This document shows, one piece after another, positions 26,880-34,276 of a stretch of 64,000 bases of DNA. Each line of letters starts with the position of its first letter. Within the stretch, counting starts at the first letter, position 1. The stretch covers positions 62,001 through 126,000 of the forward strand of contig NZ_CANLEA010000017.1 of the NCBI RefSeq assembly GCF_947489565.1. The letters run 5' to 3'. Below the pieces are notes generated by a model. It was not told where the DNA came from. It saw nothing but the letters and a program-made list of their open reading frames with translations, and made no database searches. The position numbers were made by a program, and so were the translations under genes. This DNA is from an uncultured Kordia sp. GTDB taxonomy: Bacteria > Bacteroidota > Bacteroidia > Flavobacteriales > Flavobacteriaceae.

Positions 26880-27677
26880 TTAAATATACTTATTCTTTGG
26901 CAGAATCTTAATGAATAACATAATCAGTGTACAAAAAATATAAATCGGTACTACAAATTTTAATAGACTCACTAAAAAGTCTGAAAAACTATACATTGAA
27001 AAATAAAGCGCGCCCAATTTATATAATAAATATATGTAGCATACAAGCATAACTATGTATAGGAATATTAATGCTTTTTCTGCTTTTTGACCCATAAAAG
27101 CAACAATCATTGAAATGGTTGAGCTAATAGCAATGATAAGTGTTAATAAGGCTAAAATAATCGGAAATAAATTGGCGGTATTGGTTATGGTATTCCAATT
27201 GCTTTCTGTTTGAGTAACATCTATTGTTCCTGAAATGTATTGGTATATATTATGAAGTATATCTATTATTATTTGAAAACCTTCACTCAATGAGCCACTT
27301 GGAGCAATAAAATTAATGCTAATTAAAAACGGAATCAATAATAATATTGGAGCGCCAATGGTACAGATAATACGCACTATTGGTGGTTTGGACAGCAGCA
27401 TATAATCTTCAATCTGAAATGGTTCACTAGTATCCAATCTTTCGTCAATCATTCCTGATATTTTGACAAAACCGCCTGTTGGAATCCAACCTAGACAGTA
27501 TTCGGTTTGATGACGTTTAAATTTTAAAATATGTTTATCACCAAATGATGTTAGCATTCCAAATCTTTCGATACGCACACCAAAAATACTTGCTAGCATG
27601 CAATGAAATATGTTAAACAAAAACATAATGATTACGGCAGAAACTCCAAAGTATATCGCAGCTGTGTTTAAATCCAT
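26880..27677 (-). CDS. M50-like membrane protein lacking the protease motif
   Basis: A 265-residue polytopic protein. The N-terminal part aligns by eye with site-2 proteases: a first helix, then FGVRIERFGMLTSFG, then YCLGWIPTGGFVKISGMIDE, which is the very conserved segment after the active site in RseP-type enzymes. But the HExxH position reads NIFHC, so both zinc His and the Glu are lost. No PDZ domain and no NxxPxPxLDG motif are visible. It is thus a pseudoprotease or a protein with a new role. It overlaps the 3' end of hemF by 10 bases and precedes the DUF4421 gene. Confidence 0.75.
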   Translation of the reverse strand: MDLNTAAIYFGVSAVIIMFLFNIFHCMLASIFGVRIERFGMLTSFGDKHILKFKRHQTEYCLGWIPTGGFVKISGMIDERLDTSEPFQIEDYMLLSKPPIVRIICTIGAPILLLIPFLISINFIAPSGSLSEGFQIIIDILHNIYQYISGTIDVTQTESNWNTITNTANLFPIILALLTLIIAISSTISMIVAFMGQKAEKALIFLYIVMLVCYIYLLYKLGALYFSMYSFSDFLVSLLKFVVPIYIFCTLIMLFIKILPKNKYI

Positions 27678-28570
27678 GCTTTCGGATTTTTCAAGACTTC
27701 AATCAATTTTGCTTCTTCACTTCCTGCTGCTGGATGATGATTGTATTTCCATTGCACTATTGGTGGTAAACTCATCAAAATACTTTCAATACGCCCGTTG
27801 GTTTTGAGTCCAAACAAAGTTCCACGATCGTGTACTAAATTGAATTCTACGTAACGTCCGCGACGTACTTCTTGCCAATCTTTTTGAGTTTGTGTGTATT
27901 CCATTTCTTTGCGACGTTCTAAAATAGGAACATAACTATTTAAAAAGCTATTTCCGACTTCTGTCACAAAGTCAAAGCGATCTTGCATTGAGAATTCTTC
28001 GGTTTCTTTTAAATAATCAAAGAACAATCCGCCAACACCACGTGCTTCATTACGGTGTGCATTCCAAAAATAATTGTCGCAGGTTTCTTTAAATTTTGGA
28101 TAAAATTCTGGATGATGTTTGTCACAAGCTTCTTTGCAAACCGTGTGAAAGTGCGTTGCATCTTCTTCAAACAAATAATAAGGTGTCAAATCTTGTCCGC
28201 CACCAAACCATTGTGTTACAATATTTCCTTGTTCATCATACATTTCAAAATAGCGCCAATTGGCATGAACTGTAGGAATGAATGGATTTTTTGGATGCAA
28301 TACCAAGCTCAATCCACAAGCAAAAAAATCACCTTGTTCTACCTTGAAATTTTTACGCAATGCTTCTGGAAGTTCACCATGAACTGCCGAAATATTTACG
28401 CCGCCTTTTTCAAAAATAGCTCCATTTTCAATCACACGTGTACGTCCGCCGCCACCTTCTGGGCGTTTCCATAAATCTTCTTGAAATGTAGCTTTTCCAT
28501 CAATTTTTTCTAAGGTTGAGGTAATGGTATCTTGTAATTGATGAATGTAGTTTAGAAAAAGGTCTTTCAT
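27668..28570 (-). CDS. hemF: Oxygen-dependent coproporphyrinogen III oxidase
   Basis: A 300-residue enzyme converting coproporphyrinogen III to protoporphyrinogen IX with O2. Signature regions: GGGGRTRVIENGAIFEKGGV, ISAVHGELP, and GGGQDLTPYYLFEEDATHFH. I use the ATG at 28570; a frame from 28606 adds 12 residues not seen in the family and reaches into the promoter. An exact -7 box lies 39 bases upstream. The three following genes overlap or are close, so they depend on this promoter. Use of hemF indicates aerobic heme synthesis. Confidence 0.97.
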   Translation of the reverse strand: MKDLFLNYIHQLQDTITSTLEKIDGKATFQEDLWKRPEGGGGRTRVIENGAIFEKGGVNISAVHGELPEALRKNFKVEQGDFFACGLSLVLHPKNPFIPTVHANWRYFEMYDEQGNIVTQWFGGGQDLTPYYLFEEDATHFHTVCKEACDKHHPEFYPKFKETCDNYFWNAHRNEARGVGGLFFDYLKETEEFSMQDRFDFVTEVGNSFLNSYVPILERRKEMEYTQTQKDWQEVRRGRYVEFNLVHDRGTLFGLKTNGRIESILMSLPPIVQWKYNHHPAAGSEEAKLIEVLKNPKAWI

Positions 28571-28608
28571 TGTTTTTTGATTTAAAATCGCACTCTTTTT
28601 AAGCACAA

Positions 28609-28616
28609 CAAAGGTA
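28609..28616 (-). promoter_or_regulatory. -7 promoter box TACCTTTG for hemF
   Basis: Exact TAnnTTTG on the minus strand, 39 bases before the hemF ATG at 28570. It supports the shorter start, because the upstream ATG at 28606 would be at or before the transcript start. Confidence 0.55.
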
Positions 28617-28693
28617 CTTTTTATATTAGAAATTTAACAAAAAAAGAAGCCATTACTGACTTCTCTTCCGTAAACTATATTTTTACTATGGTC

Positions 28694-28894
28694 TTAGTTA
28701 AAACATTTTGGATAGCCATTACATGATAAGTTACAGCTATTTCTTTCACTTGCACAATTTCCGCCTCCACCTGGGCAGCTGTCGGTTGGCGCTTGAGGTG
28801 AATCAAAACCACCAACAATCATCTGTTGAACTTTTTTCTCAAGAGAGACAATGGTGTTTTTTCCTAAACTTAATGTTGTTTTACTTTTTTTCAT
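28694..28894 (-). CDS. GG-leader Cys-rich peptide, tandem copy 1 (66 aa)
   Basis: I start at 28894 (MKKSKTTLSLGKNTIVSLEK) because both tandem paralogues start with MKKSK; the frame extends to 28930 but the added residues match nothing. The leader ends in IVGG (28-29). The tail carries SCPGGGGNCASERNSC and then CNGYPKC, with Cys at 40, 47, 54, 58 and 64. The SCPG..NC....(K/N)(T/S)C pattern is shared with the next two genes. It is a likely lanthipeptide-type or disulfide precursor with no enzymes nearby. Confidence 0.82.
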   Translation of the reverse strand: MKKSKTTLSLGKNTIVSLEKKVQQMIVGGFDSPQAPTDSCPGGGGNCASERNSCNLSCNGYPKCFN

Positions 28895-28918
28895 TGTTTT
28901 GTTTTTTTGGTTGAAGTA

Positions 28919-28944
28919 AAAAGAAGTCATTGCTGACTTCTTTT
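28919..28944 (-). terminator. Hairpin between tandem peptide genes 2 and 1
   Basis: A perfect 11-bp stem (AAAAGAAGTCA, 28919-28929, with 28934-28944) and TTGC loop, followed by about five Ts on the minus strand. Similar imperfect hairpins sit after copy 1 (about 28645-28664) and copy 3 (about 29182-29203), so hairpin and gene seem to have been duplicated as a unit. Confidence 0.8.
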
Positions 28945-28971
28945 GGTTCTCTTTATTGTTAACGTAAGAAA

Positions 28972-29154
28972 CTAGTTATGCGAAATTGGACAAGGTCCTT
29001 CTGCAGCACATGTTTTTCTTTTTGTTGGGCAATTTCCTCCTGGTCCAGGACAACTTTGATAAGAAGTCTCAGCGCGTTCAAATCCACCTAAAATGTTCTC
29101 TAATGAAGCAATTGTTTTTTTACTAATTGCTAATGTTGCTTTACTTTTTTTCAT
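28972..29154 (-). CDS. GG-leader Cys-rich peptide, tandem copy 2 (60 aa)
   Basis: Leader MKKSKATLAISKKTIASLEN then ILGG (23-24). The tail has SCPGPGGNCPTKRKTC and EGPC, with Cys at 35, 42, 49 and 55. It is very close to copy 3 in the leader (about 17 of 20 residues) and in the spacing of Cys 2 to 4 (C-x6-C-x5-C). It is probably a Gly-Gly-cleaved precursor; the modification type is unknown. Confidence 0.85.
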   Translation of the reverse strand: MKKSKATLAISKKTIASLENILGGFERAETSYQSCPGPGGNCPTKRKTCAAEGPCPISHN

Positions 29155-29281
29155 TGTTTTTGTTTTTTGTTTGGAGTGAAAAAAGAAGTCGTTTCGGACT
29201 CCTTTTTTAGTAAAAATATTTTTAAAGTAGTTTTAAAACGATGCTAAAAAAAGCATCTTATAAACTCTTCAAAATTGTATT

Positions 29282-29455
29282 TTACGCACGTTGAATAGTG
29301 TCTTCACATGGACCATTATGAGCACATGTTTTTGCTTTGGTAGGACATTGGTCACCTGGACAACTCTCCGAAGTTACAGAGCGTCCACCATAGATGTTTT
29401 CTAATGAAGCAACTGTTTTTTTACTAATTGATAATTTTGTTTTACTTTTTTTCAT
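29282..29455 (-). CDS. GG-leader Cys-rich peptide, tandem copy 3 (57 aa)
   Basis: Translated by hand from ATG at 29455-29453 to TAA at 29284-29282. Leader MKKSKTKLSISKKTVASLEN then IYGG (23-24); tail with SCPGDQCPTKAKTC and GPCEDTIQRA, Cys at 32, 37, 44 and 50. It differs from copy 2 by a two-residue shorter first Cys loop. It is the first of the three in the direction of transcription. No exact -7 box was seen upstream. Confidence 0.82.
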   Translation of the reverse strand: MKKSKTKLSISKKTVASLENIYGGRSVTSESCPGDQCPTKAKTCAHNGPCEDTIQRA

Positions 29456-29544
29456 GTTAAAAATTTAAATTAAGCAATTAAAGTAGTAAAAAATAATTAG
29501 AATCAATAGGTAATGTTTTAGGCTTCCTATAGGAAACAGGTTTT

Positions 29545-30288
29545 TTATTTTTTTGTGTGTAATTCTCGTAAAGTAGTAATGGTTCCTGCTACAGCGGATA
29601 ATGGCAATACAACAAGAATTCCTACGATAGGAATGAGTAGAATTAACATAAATACAATTCCGTTCCCAATAGCAATTCCACGATGATTGCGTACATATTC
29701 AAGGCTTCTTTTGTATGGAAAATAGCGTTCTAGGGTATAATCCATATTTCCAAATCCTGCATAATAGGATTGTACTAAAAAGATAAGTAATAGAAAAACA
29801 GAACCAATTACAGGAATGAAGCTAAAGATAAAAAATGGAGTAATCCATAAGAGTTCTACAACAAAGTTACGTATGCCAAGTTGAAAGGCTCTTGCTAAAG
29901 CAGAAGTTTGTGCTCTAAAACCTGTTCCTGGTTTTTTGACAATTCCGTAAATATGTCGTTCTATTTTTTCTGAAATTGGACTCATAAACGGCGCTGTAAT
30001 AATCATTAGTGCATGCTTGAAAATGACAATTCCTACCGCAAAAACAAGTATGCCACCAATAAAATTACTAATGGCAATTACAGTTTGTTTTCCCCAGGAA
30101 AATCCCCAAGCGCTCGCAATAAAACCGCCAACATCGTCGGCAAAACTCCAAGACGAAAAAATGACTGCCATTCCTAATAGAAAACTAATGACAATTGGAA
30201 TTTTAAAATATTTCCATAGATTGAGTTCATTCAGCAATCTAAATGCTGTAAAGTAATCTTGAATTCCGTTGAATACTTCTTTTACCAT
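29545..30288 (-). CDS. EI24-domain membrane protein (CysZ-like)
   Basis: A 247-residue polytopic protein. It has the EI24/CysZ layout: an N-terminal GIQDYFTAFRLL helix, two hydrophobic segments, a loop with FMSPISEKIERHIYG, a central hydrophobic pair (FRAQTSALARAFQLGIRNF upstream), and the PYKRSLEYVRNHRGIAIGNG region near the C-terminus. CysZ transports sulfate in Proteobacteria; whether these homologues do so is not known. Transcribed alone, after the peptide array in map order but upstream of it in transcription. Confidence 0.88.
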   Translation of the reverse strand: MVKEVFNGIQDYFTAFRLLNELNLWKYFKIPIVISFLLGMAVIFSSWSFADDVGGFIASAWGFSWGKQTVIAISNFIGGILVFAVGIVIFKHALMIITAPFMSPISEKIERHIYGIVKKPGTGFRAQTSALARAFQLGIRNFVVELLWITPFFIFSFIPVIGSVFLLLIFLVQSYYAGFGNMDYTLERYFPYKRSLEYVRNHRGIAIGNGIVFMLILLIPIVGILVVLPLSAVAGTITTLRELHTKK

Positions 30289-30433
30289 AGCTTAAATGTA
30301 CAATTAATCTTAAAAATCGTAAACAAAACGATCTTAATTAATTGTTTTGTTTCATAAGTTTTATGCTTGTGTTGATTTGTATGAACAACTGATATAAAGT
30401 TACTTCATTTGTTTATTATTTTTTTACATTTTA

Positions 30434-30976
30434 TCAGAGGTCTTTGATTATTTCGTCTAAGTGCACTTTTGTCAGTTCGTAACGATTGACATTTTGTTGG
30501 AAATTAATCATGCCCGGAATTGTTTCATAGGTGCGAATGAAATCAAAACCTAACTTTTTCAAAGTTTTGTTGGGAGCAATATTCTCAGCATAGGGTTCGC
30601 AGATTAACTTTTTTAATTCGAACTTTTCAAAATAAAGAGGAATTGTCATTTTTAAGAATTCCAGTCCCAATCCACTTTTTCGTGTGTCGCTTTTCCATAA
30701 ATGTAAATGCATATTGGCGGATGCTCCAAACGAGATATGATTTACATTTGAATGTCCAACAGGTGTATTGTCTATCAACCATATTATATAATAGTTGCTT
30801 TTTTCTTTGTATGGTTTAGCTAATTCTGATTGAAGATTTTGAGTCCACTTTTCTCGATTCGGTAATTTACTTTTGTCAGCGCCCATTCCTTTAAGATAAT
30901 CCTTTTCTGCATCCATAAAATAGGCGACTATTTTTTCAATATCAGATGCTATAAATTCCCTTACTGTTGCTTTCAT
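30434..30976 (-). CDS. GNAT-family acetyltransferase
   Basis: A 180-residue N-acetyltransferase of the RimJ/RimL-like type: ATVREFIASDIEKIVAYFMD start, a beta bulge region DNTPVGHSNVNHISFG, the acetyl-CoA region near RKSGLGLEFLKMTIP, and AENIAPNKTLKKLGF near the end. The substrate is unknown. It precedes the other GNAT in the opposite map order with a 45-base gap, so the two may be co-transcribed. Confidence 0.88.
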   Translation of the reverse strand: MKATVREFIASDIEKIVAYFMDAEKDYLKGMGADKSKLPNREKWTQNLQSELAKPYKEKSNYYIIWLIDNTPVGHSNVNHISFGASANMHLHLWKSDTRKSGLGLEFLKMTIPLYFEKFELKKLICEPYAENIAPNKTLKKLGFDFIRTYETIPGMINFQQNVNRYELTKVHLDEIIKDL

Positions 30977-31021
30977 GAGTTTATAATGTCAAATTGTATG
31001 AAGTATAAAAAATGTTGTTGA

Positions 31022-31546
31022 TTATAAAACACGTTCAAAATGCAATACATCCATGATATTCCCGTGAAAATCCTTGTGGCCATCTTTTACACGCTTGGTG
31101 AGTATAAAATTATGTTTTTCTGCAATACGAAGACTTCCTGGATTGTCTTTTCCAATTCTGACAATCGCTTTTTTTAAGGTTAATTCTTCTTTAGCGTAGG
31201 AGATGAGTTTTGAAATTCCTGCTGAGGTAATGCCTTTTCCTTCATAAGTTTCATCAATAAAATATGCGAATTCACATTCCTTCGTTTGCCAATCAATTTT
31301 TTTGATAATTAATAAACCAATCATACTTTGAGAATCATGCGCAATAATTTTGAAAGTAAAGTTTTCTTTTGCCGCGACAGCACGTATTTTTTTATTGATA
31401 TAATCTTCAGTTGCTGTTAATGAGCAGACTCCTCTAACTGTAATAGGAAAGTATTGATGTAAACGTTTGGCATTGGATTGAACCAATTCAAACAGTGGAA
31501 TTTTATCTTTTTTTTCTAGAAGTGCTATGGAGAATTGTGTTTGCAT
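31022..31546 (-). CDS. GNAT acetyltransferase, RimJ/RimL-like
   Basis: A 174-residue acetyltransferase. CEFAYFIDETYEGKGITSAG holds the acetyl-CoA loop (Q/R-x-x-G-x-G/A equivalent EGKGIT), and KDNPGSLRIAEKHNFILTKR is the C-terminal Asn-Ser-xx-EK.GF motif of this family. It may modify a protein N-terminus or a small molecule; the target is unknown. It lies just upstream of the other GNAT. Confidence 0.88.
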   Translation of the reverse strand: MQTQFSIALLEKKDKIPLFELVQSNAKRLHQYFPITVRGVCSLTATEDYINKKIRAVAAKENFTFKIIAHDSQSMIGLLIIKKIDWQTKECEFAYFIDETYEGKGITSAGISKLISYAKEELTLKKAIVRIGKDNPGSLRIAEKHNFILTKRVKDGHKDFHGNIMDVLHFERVL

Positions 31547-31763
31547 ACACCTGTAAATGTACTATAAATTTTAAATGATATCGTATGCTATAAATTTTTT
31601 AAGGTTTTATAACTTTTTCTTTTCATGTCTAGAATTCTCAATCTTATAATTGAATATCAAACGCTTAGGGATTTTTTTTAGAGCTCAAAGAATTTTTTGG
31701 ACAATTTTGAATTGTAATAGAAACAAATTATTCGATTGAGTAGCTGCTATTCGTTTTTATTAC

Positions 31764-31800
31764 AAAGGTGTAATCCGAAAAACCTATTTAAATAGAGTAG
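31764..31800 (+). promoter_or_regulatory. Shared leader element, copy 2 (upstream of beta/gamma-crystallin gene)
   Basis: Begins 58 bases before the ATG. The first 22 bases match copy 3 (38768) at 20 positions, and AAATAGAGTAG matches copy 1 exactly. See the finding on the shared leader. Confidence 0.65.
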
Positions 31801-31821
31801 GAAGATAAAAAAGTAAATATT

Positions 31822-32097
31822 ATGAGTAAGATAATTGTATTTCAAAATTCAAATATAAGCGGATCTTCATTAACGCTAACAGCATCAGATCCTAACTTAG
31901 TTCCTCAAGGTTGGAATGATAAGATCTCGTCGTTAATTGTAGTAAGTGGCACTTGGGAATTGTATCAAAATACTAAATATGGTGGTTCATCTTGGAGTGT
32001 TTCTGATTCAGGCGGTCCTAATGGAGATGGTGTTTATCCGGATTGGAGCGATTGGGGAGGAACAAATGATTCTATTTCATCAATTCGATGTACTTAA
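31822..32097 (+). CDS. Single-domain beta/gamma-crystallin-type protein
   Basis: A 91-residue protein without signal peptide. Two copies of the calcium-binding motif N/D-N/D-x-x-S/T-S are visible: NDKISS (in GWNDKISSLIV) and NDSISS near the C-terminus (GGTNDSISSIRC). The Greek-key pattern ISGSSLTLTAS and YGGSSWSVSDSGG fits one beta/gamma-crystallin domain. Microbial members bind Ca and are very stable; the cellular role is unclear. It is monocistronic, with the leader element above and a hairpin (TATTGCCG with CGGCAATA) after the stop. Confidence 0.85.
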   Translation: MSKIIVFQNSNISGSSLTLTASDPNLVPQGWNDKISSLIVVSGTWELYQNTKYGGSSWSVSDSGGPNGDGVYPDWSDWGGTNDSISSIRCT

Positions 32098-32242
32098 GAT
32101 TTAAAACTTAACAAATGTTATTGCCGTTTTGAAGCAGTAAATACAACTTCAGATCGGCAATATTTTATCATTGAAACTTCGCGTTAGGGATAGAAGTTTT
32201 GTTGGAGCTCCTCGTAGAGAGCGACTACTGAAAGCCCGACCG

Positions 32243-32278
32243 CAAAAGTACACTGAACGGAGTCGAAGTGTACTTTTG
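32243..32278. repeat. Flavobacterial intergenic palindrome near hemE 3' end
   Basis: A 12-bp perfect stem (CAAAAGTACACT, 32243-32254, with 32267-32278) encloses GAACGGAGTCGA. The CACTGA(A/G)CGGAGTCGAAGTG core is a dispersed palindrome familiar from flavobacterial intergenic DNA. It sits 20 bases past the hemE stop and may act as its transcript end, though no T-run follows. Confidence 0.7.
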
Positions 32279-32297
32279 TGGAAACGCTCAAATGAAT

Positions 32298-33320
32298 TTA
32301 TGCTTTATACTCTTTTACCGCATCAATAAAGGCTTTGGCATTGTCTAAAGGAATGTCTGGAAGGATTCCGTGACCTAAGTTGACAATGTATTTGTCTTTT
32401 CCGAATTCGTTGATCATTTGATGCACCATTTTTTTGATTTCCGCTGGTGGCGAATACAAACGTGTTGGATCAAAGTTTCCTTGAAGCGTAATGTTTCCAC
32501 CTGTTAAATAACGTGCATTTCGTGCCGAACATGTCCAATCGACACCTAAAGCCGCCGCATTAGATTTTGCCATTTCTTGAAACGCAAACCAACATCCTTT
32601 TCCGTAGGCAATGACTGGCGCATCATCTTTTAAAGCTTCAATAATTTGGTTGATGTATTGCCAAGAAAATTCTTGATAATCTGTTGGCGATAACATGCCG
32701 CCCCAAGAATCAAATACTTGTAGTGCGTTGACACCTGCTTTTACTTTTTCTTTCAAATAAGCAATCGTAGTATCTGTGATTTTTTGTAATAATTGATGTG
32801 CCGCTACCGGATTTGTAAAGCAGAATTTTTTGGCTTTGTCAAAGTTTTTACTTCCTTGACCTTGTACGCAATAACATAAAATAGTCCATGGTGAACCTGC
32901 AAAGCCAATTAGTGGAATTTCATCATTTAACAACTCTTTTGTTGCTTTGATGGCTTTGTATACATAGTCTAACGCTTCTGGATCCGGAACAATAACATTG
33001 TCTACATCTTTTTGAGAACGCACAGGATTTGGCAAATATGGACCAAAATTAGGCTTCATTTGTACCTCAATATTCATAGCTTGCGGAATGACCAAGATGT
33101 CTGAGAATAAAATCGCTGCGTCCATTCCGTAACGACGAATAGGTTGCACCGTAATTTCACTTGCCAATTCTGGAGTTTGACAACGTGTAAAGAAGTCGTA
33201 CTTCTTTTTTATTTCCATGAATTCAGGTAAATATCTTCCTGCTTGGCGCATCATCCAAACTGGTGGACGTTCTACCGTTTCTCCTTTTAACGCTCTTAAA
33301 AATAAATCGTTTTTTATCAT
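32298..33320 (-). CDS. hemE: Uroporphyrinogen decarboxylase
   Basis: A 341-residue enzyme removing four carboxyls from uroporphyrinogen III. The N-terminal signature is [32 protein letters not shown] and [20 protein letters not shown] are also conserved. I use the ATG at 33320 ([14 protein letters not shown]) since a longer frame to 33368 runs into the repeat upstream. It is probably the last gene of a hemA-hemCD-alkB-hemE run whose intergenic gaps hold two copies of a 150-bp repeat. Confidence 0.97.
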   Translation of the reverse strand: MIKNDLFLRALKGETVERPPVWMMRQAGRYLPEFMEIKKKYDFFTRCQTPELASEITVQPIRRYGMDAAILFSDILVIPQAMNIEVQMKPNFGPYLPNPVRSQKDVDNVIVPDPEALDYVYKAIKATKELLNDEIPLIGFAGSPWTILCYCVQGQGSKNFDKAKKFCFTNPVAAHQLLQKITDTTIAYLKEKVKAGVNALQVFDSWGGMLSPTDYQEFSWQYINQIIEALKDDAPVIAYGKGCWFAFQEMAKSNAAALGVDWTCSARNARYLTGGNITLQGNFDPTRLYSPPAEIKKMVHQMINEFGKDKYIVNLGHGILPDIPLDNAKAFIDAVKEYKA

Positions 33321-33328
33321 GTCTTTTC

Positions 33329-33479
33329 TAAGTATTGAGATGTTGGTATTGAGTATTGAGAAATTCATAACTCGTTACTGGTATCTCATGTCTATTTTTG
33401 TATTTCAGCGTACTTCTCGATACAAAATTCTTTCAGAATTTCACTCGAAGTGACGTTTTTGGTTATTTTAGAGTTCAGC
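33329..33479. repeat. 150-bp direct repeat, copy A (upstream of hemE)
   Basis: Nearly identical to 34048-34197: same start TAAGTATTGAGATGTTGG and same GAATTTCACTCGAAGTGACG core, with a few substitutions and one 1-base indel. It fills the gap between the AlkB-like gene and hemE. Confidence 0.9.
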
Positions 33480-33531
33480 GTTTACATTGATAAAGTCTCA
33501 ATACTCACTACTCAAACCTCATAACTAATTT

Positions 33532-34044
33532 TTACTTCATTTTGCGAAAGGTCAAACTCATTCTTCCGTTTTCAGTATCTGATTTTGGAATTGCGTGTTG
33601 CCATTCGTCTTGTACTTCGTTGGTCATATAAATGAAAGAGCCTGATGGTAATTCAAAATCTTTTATGACCTCTTTATTTTTAATATTTCGAAATCGCAAT
33701 GTACGTGTTTCTCCTACTGAAACGATTCCGACACCAGTATTTTCTACTAATATATCTGTTTGATCTGAATGAAATCCCATACGAGATTTGCCATCTAAAT
33801 AATAGTTAATCAAACAATTGTTAGGTGCAAATTTGAGTGTCTTTTCAATCAAATCTACAATTTCTTGTATTTCTTTACTAAATGGTTGGTACGGATAACT
33901 GATTTGAGAATAATTGTACGCTTTACCAAAACTCGCTGTTTTTCGTGCAGACATACGTTCGTCCCAAGAAACATTGTTTTTTAAATAATCAAATAATGCT
34001 TCTGGATGCTGGATGAAATTCTCTATGTATGTAATTCCGTTCAT
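33532..34044 (-). CDS. AlkB-like 2OG-Fe(II) dioxygenase
   Basis: A 170-residue oxygenase. The iron ligands appear in MGFHSDQTD (His-x-Asp) and in WQHAIPKS (distal His); 2-oxoglutarate-binding Arg lie in the C-terminal NGRMSLTFRKM. VGETRTLRFR is the family strand. AlkB proteins repair alkylated bases by oxidative demethylation; this short bacterial form resembles the ALKBH2/3 subgroup. It lies inside the hem gene run, flanked on both sides by the 150-bp repeats. Confidence 0.92.
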   Translation of the reverse strand: MNGITYIENFIQHPEALFDYLKNNVSWDERMSARKTASFGKAYNYSQISYPYQPFSKEIQEIVDLIEKTLKFAPNNCLINYYLDGKSRMGFHSDQTDILVENTGVGIVSVGETRTLRFRNIKNKEVIKDFELPSGSFIYMTNEVQDEWQHAIPKSDTENGRMSLTFRKMK

Positions 34045-34047
34045 TTT

Positions 34048-34197
34048 TAAGTATTGAGATGTTGGTATTGAGTATTGAGAAATTCATAACTCGTTACTGG
34101 TATCTCATGTCTATTTTCATATTTCAGCGTACTTCTCGATACAAAATTCTTTCAGAATTTCACTCGAAGTGACGTTTTGGTTATTTTAAAGTTCAGC
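34048..34197. repeat. 150-bp direct repeat, copy B (upstream of AlkB-like gene)
   Basis: Starts 3 bases upstream of the AlkB-like ATG. Same orientation as copy A at an offset of 719 bases, so gene plus repeat form a 719-bp unit bounded by direct repeats. Confidence 0.9.
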
Positions 34198-34276
34198 ATT
34201 TTCTTTGATAGATCTTATTACTCACTACTAATATCTCAGATCTTACCAATACCAAACACCCAAAACCTAATACCAA

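Noticed and set aside
26880-27677. Active RseP protease
   Set aside because: The HExxH motif is absent and no alternative zinc site is visible.
28895-28930. Upstream extension of tandem peptide copy 1
   Set aside because: Adds 12 residues unlike the paralogues, and lies over the hairpin that ends the preceding gene.
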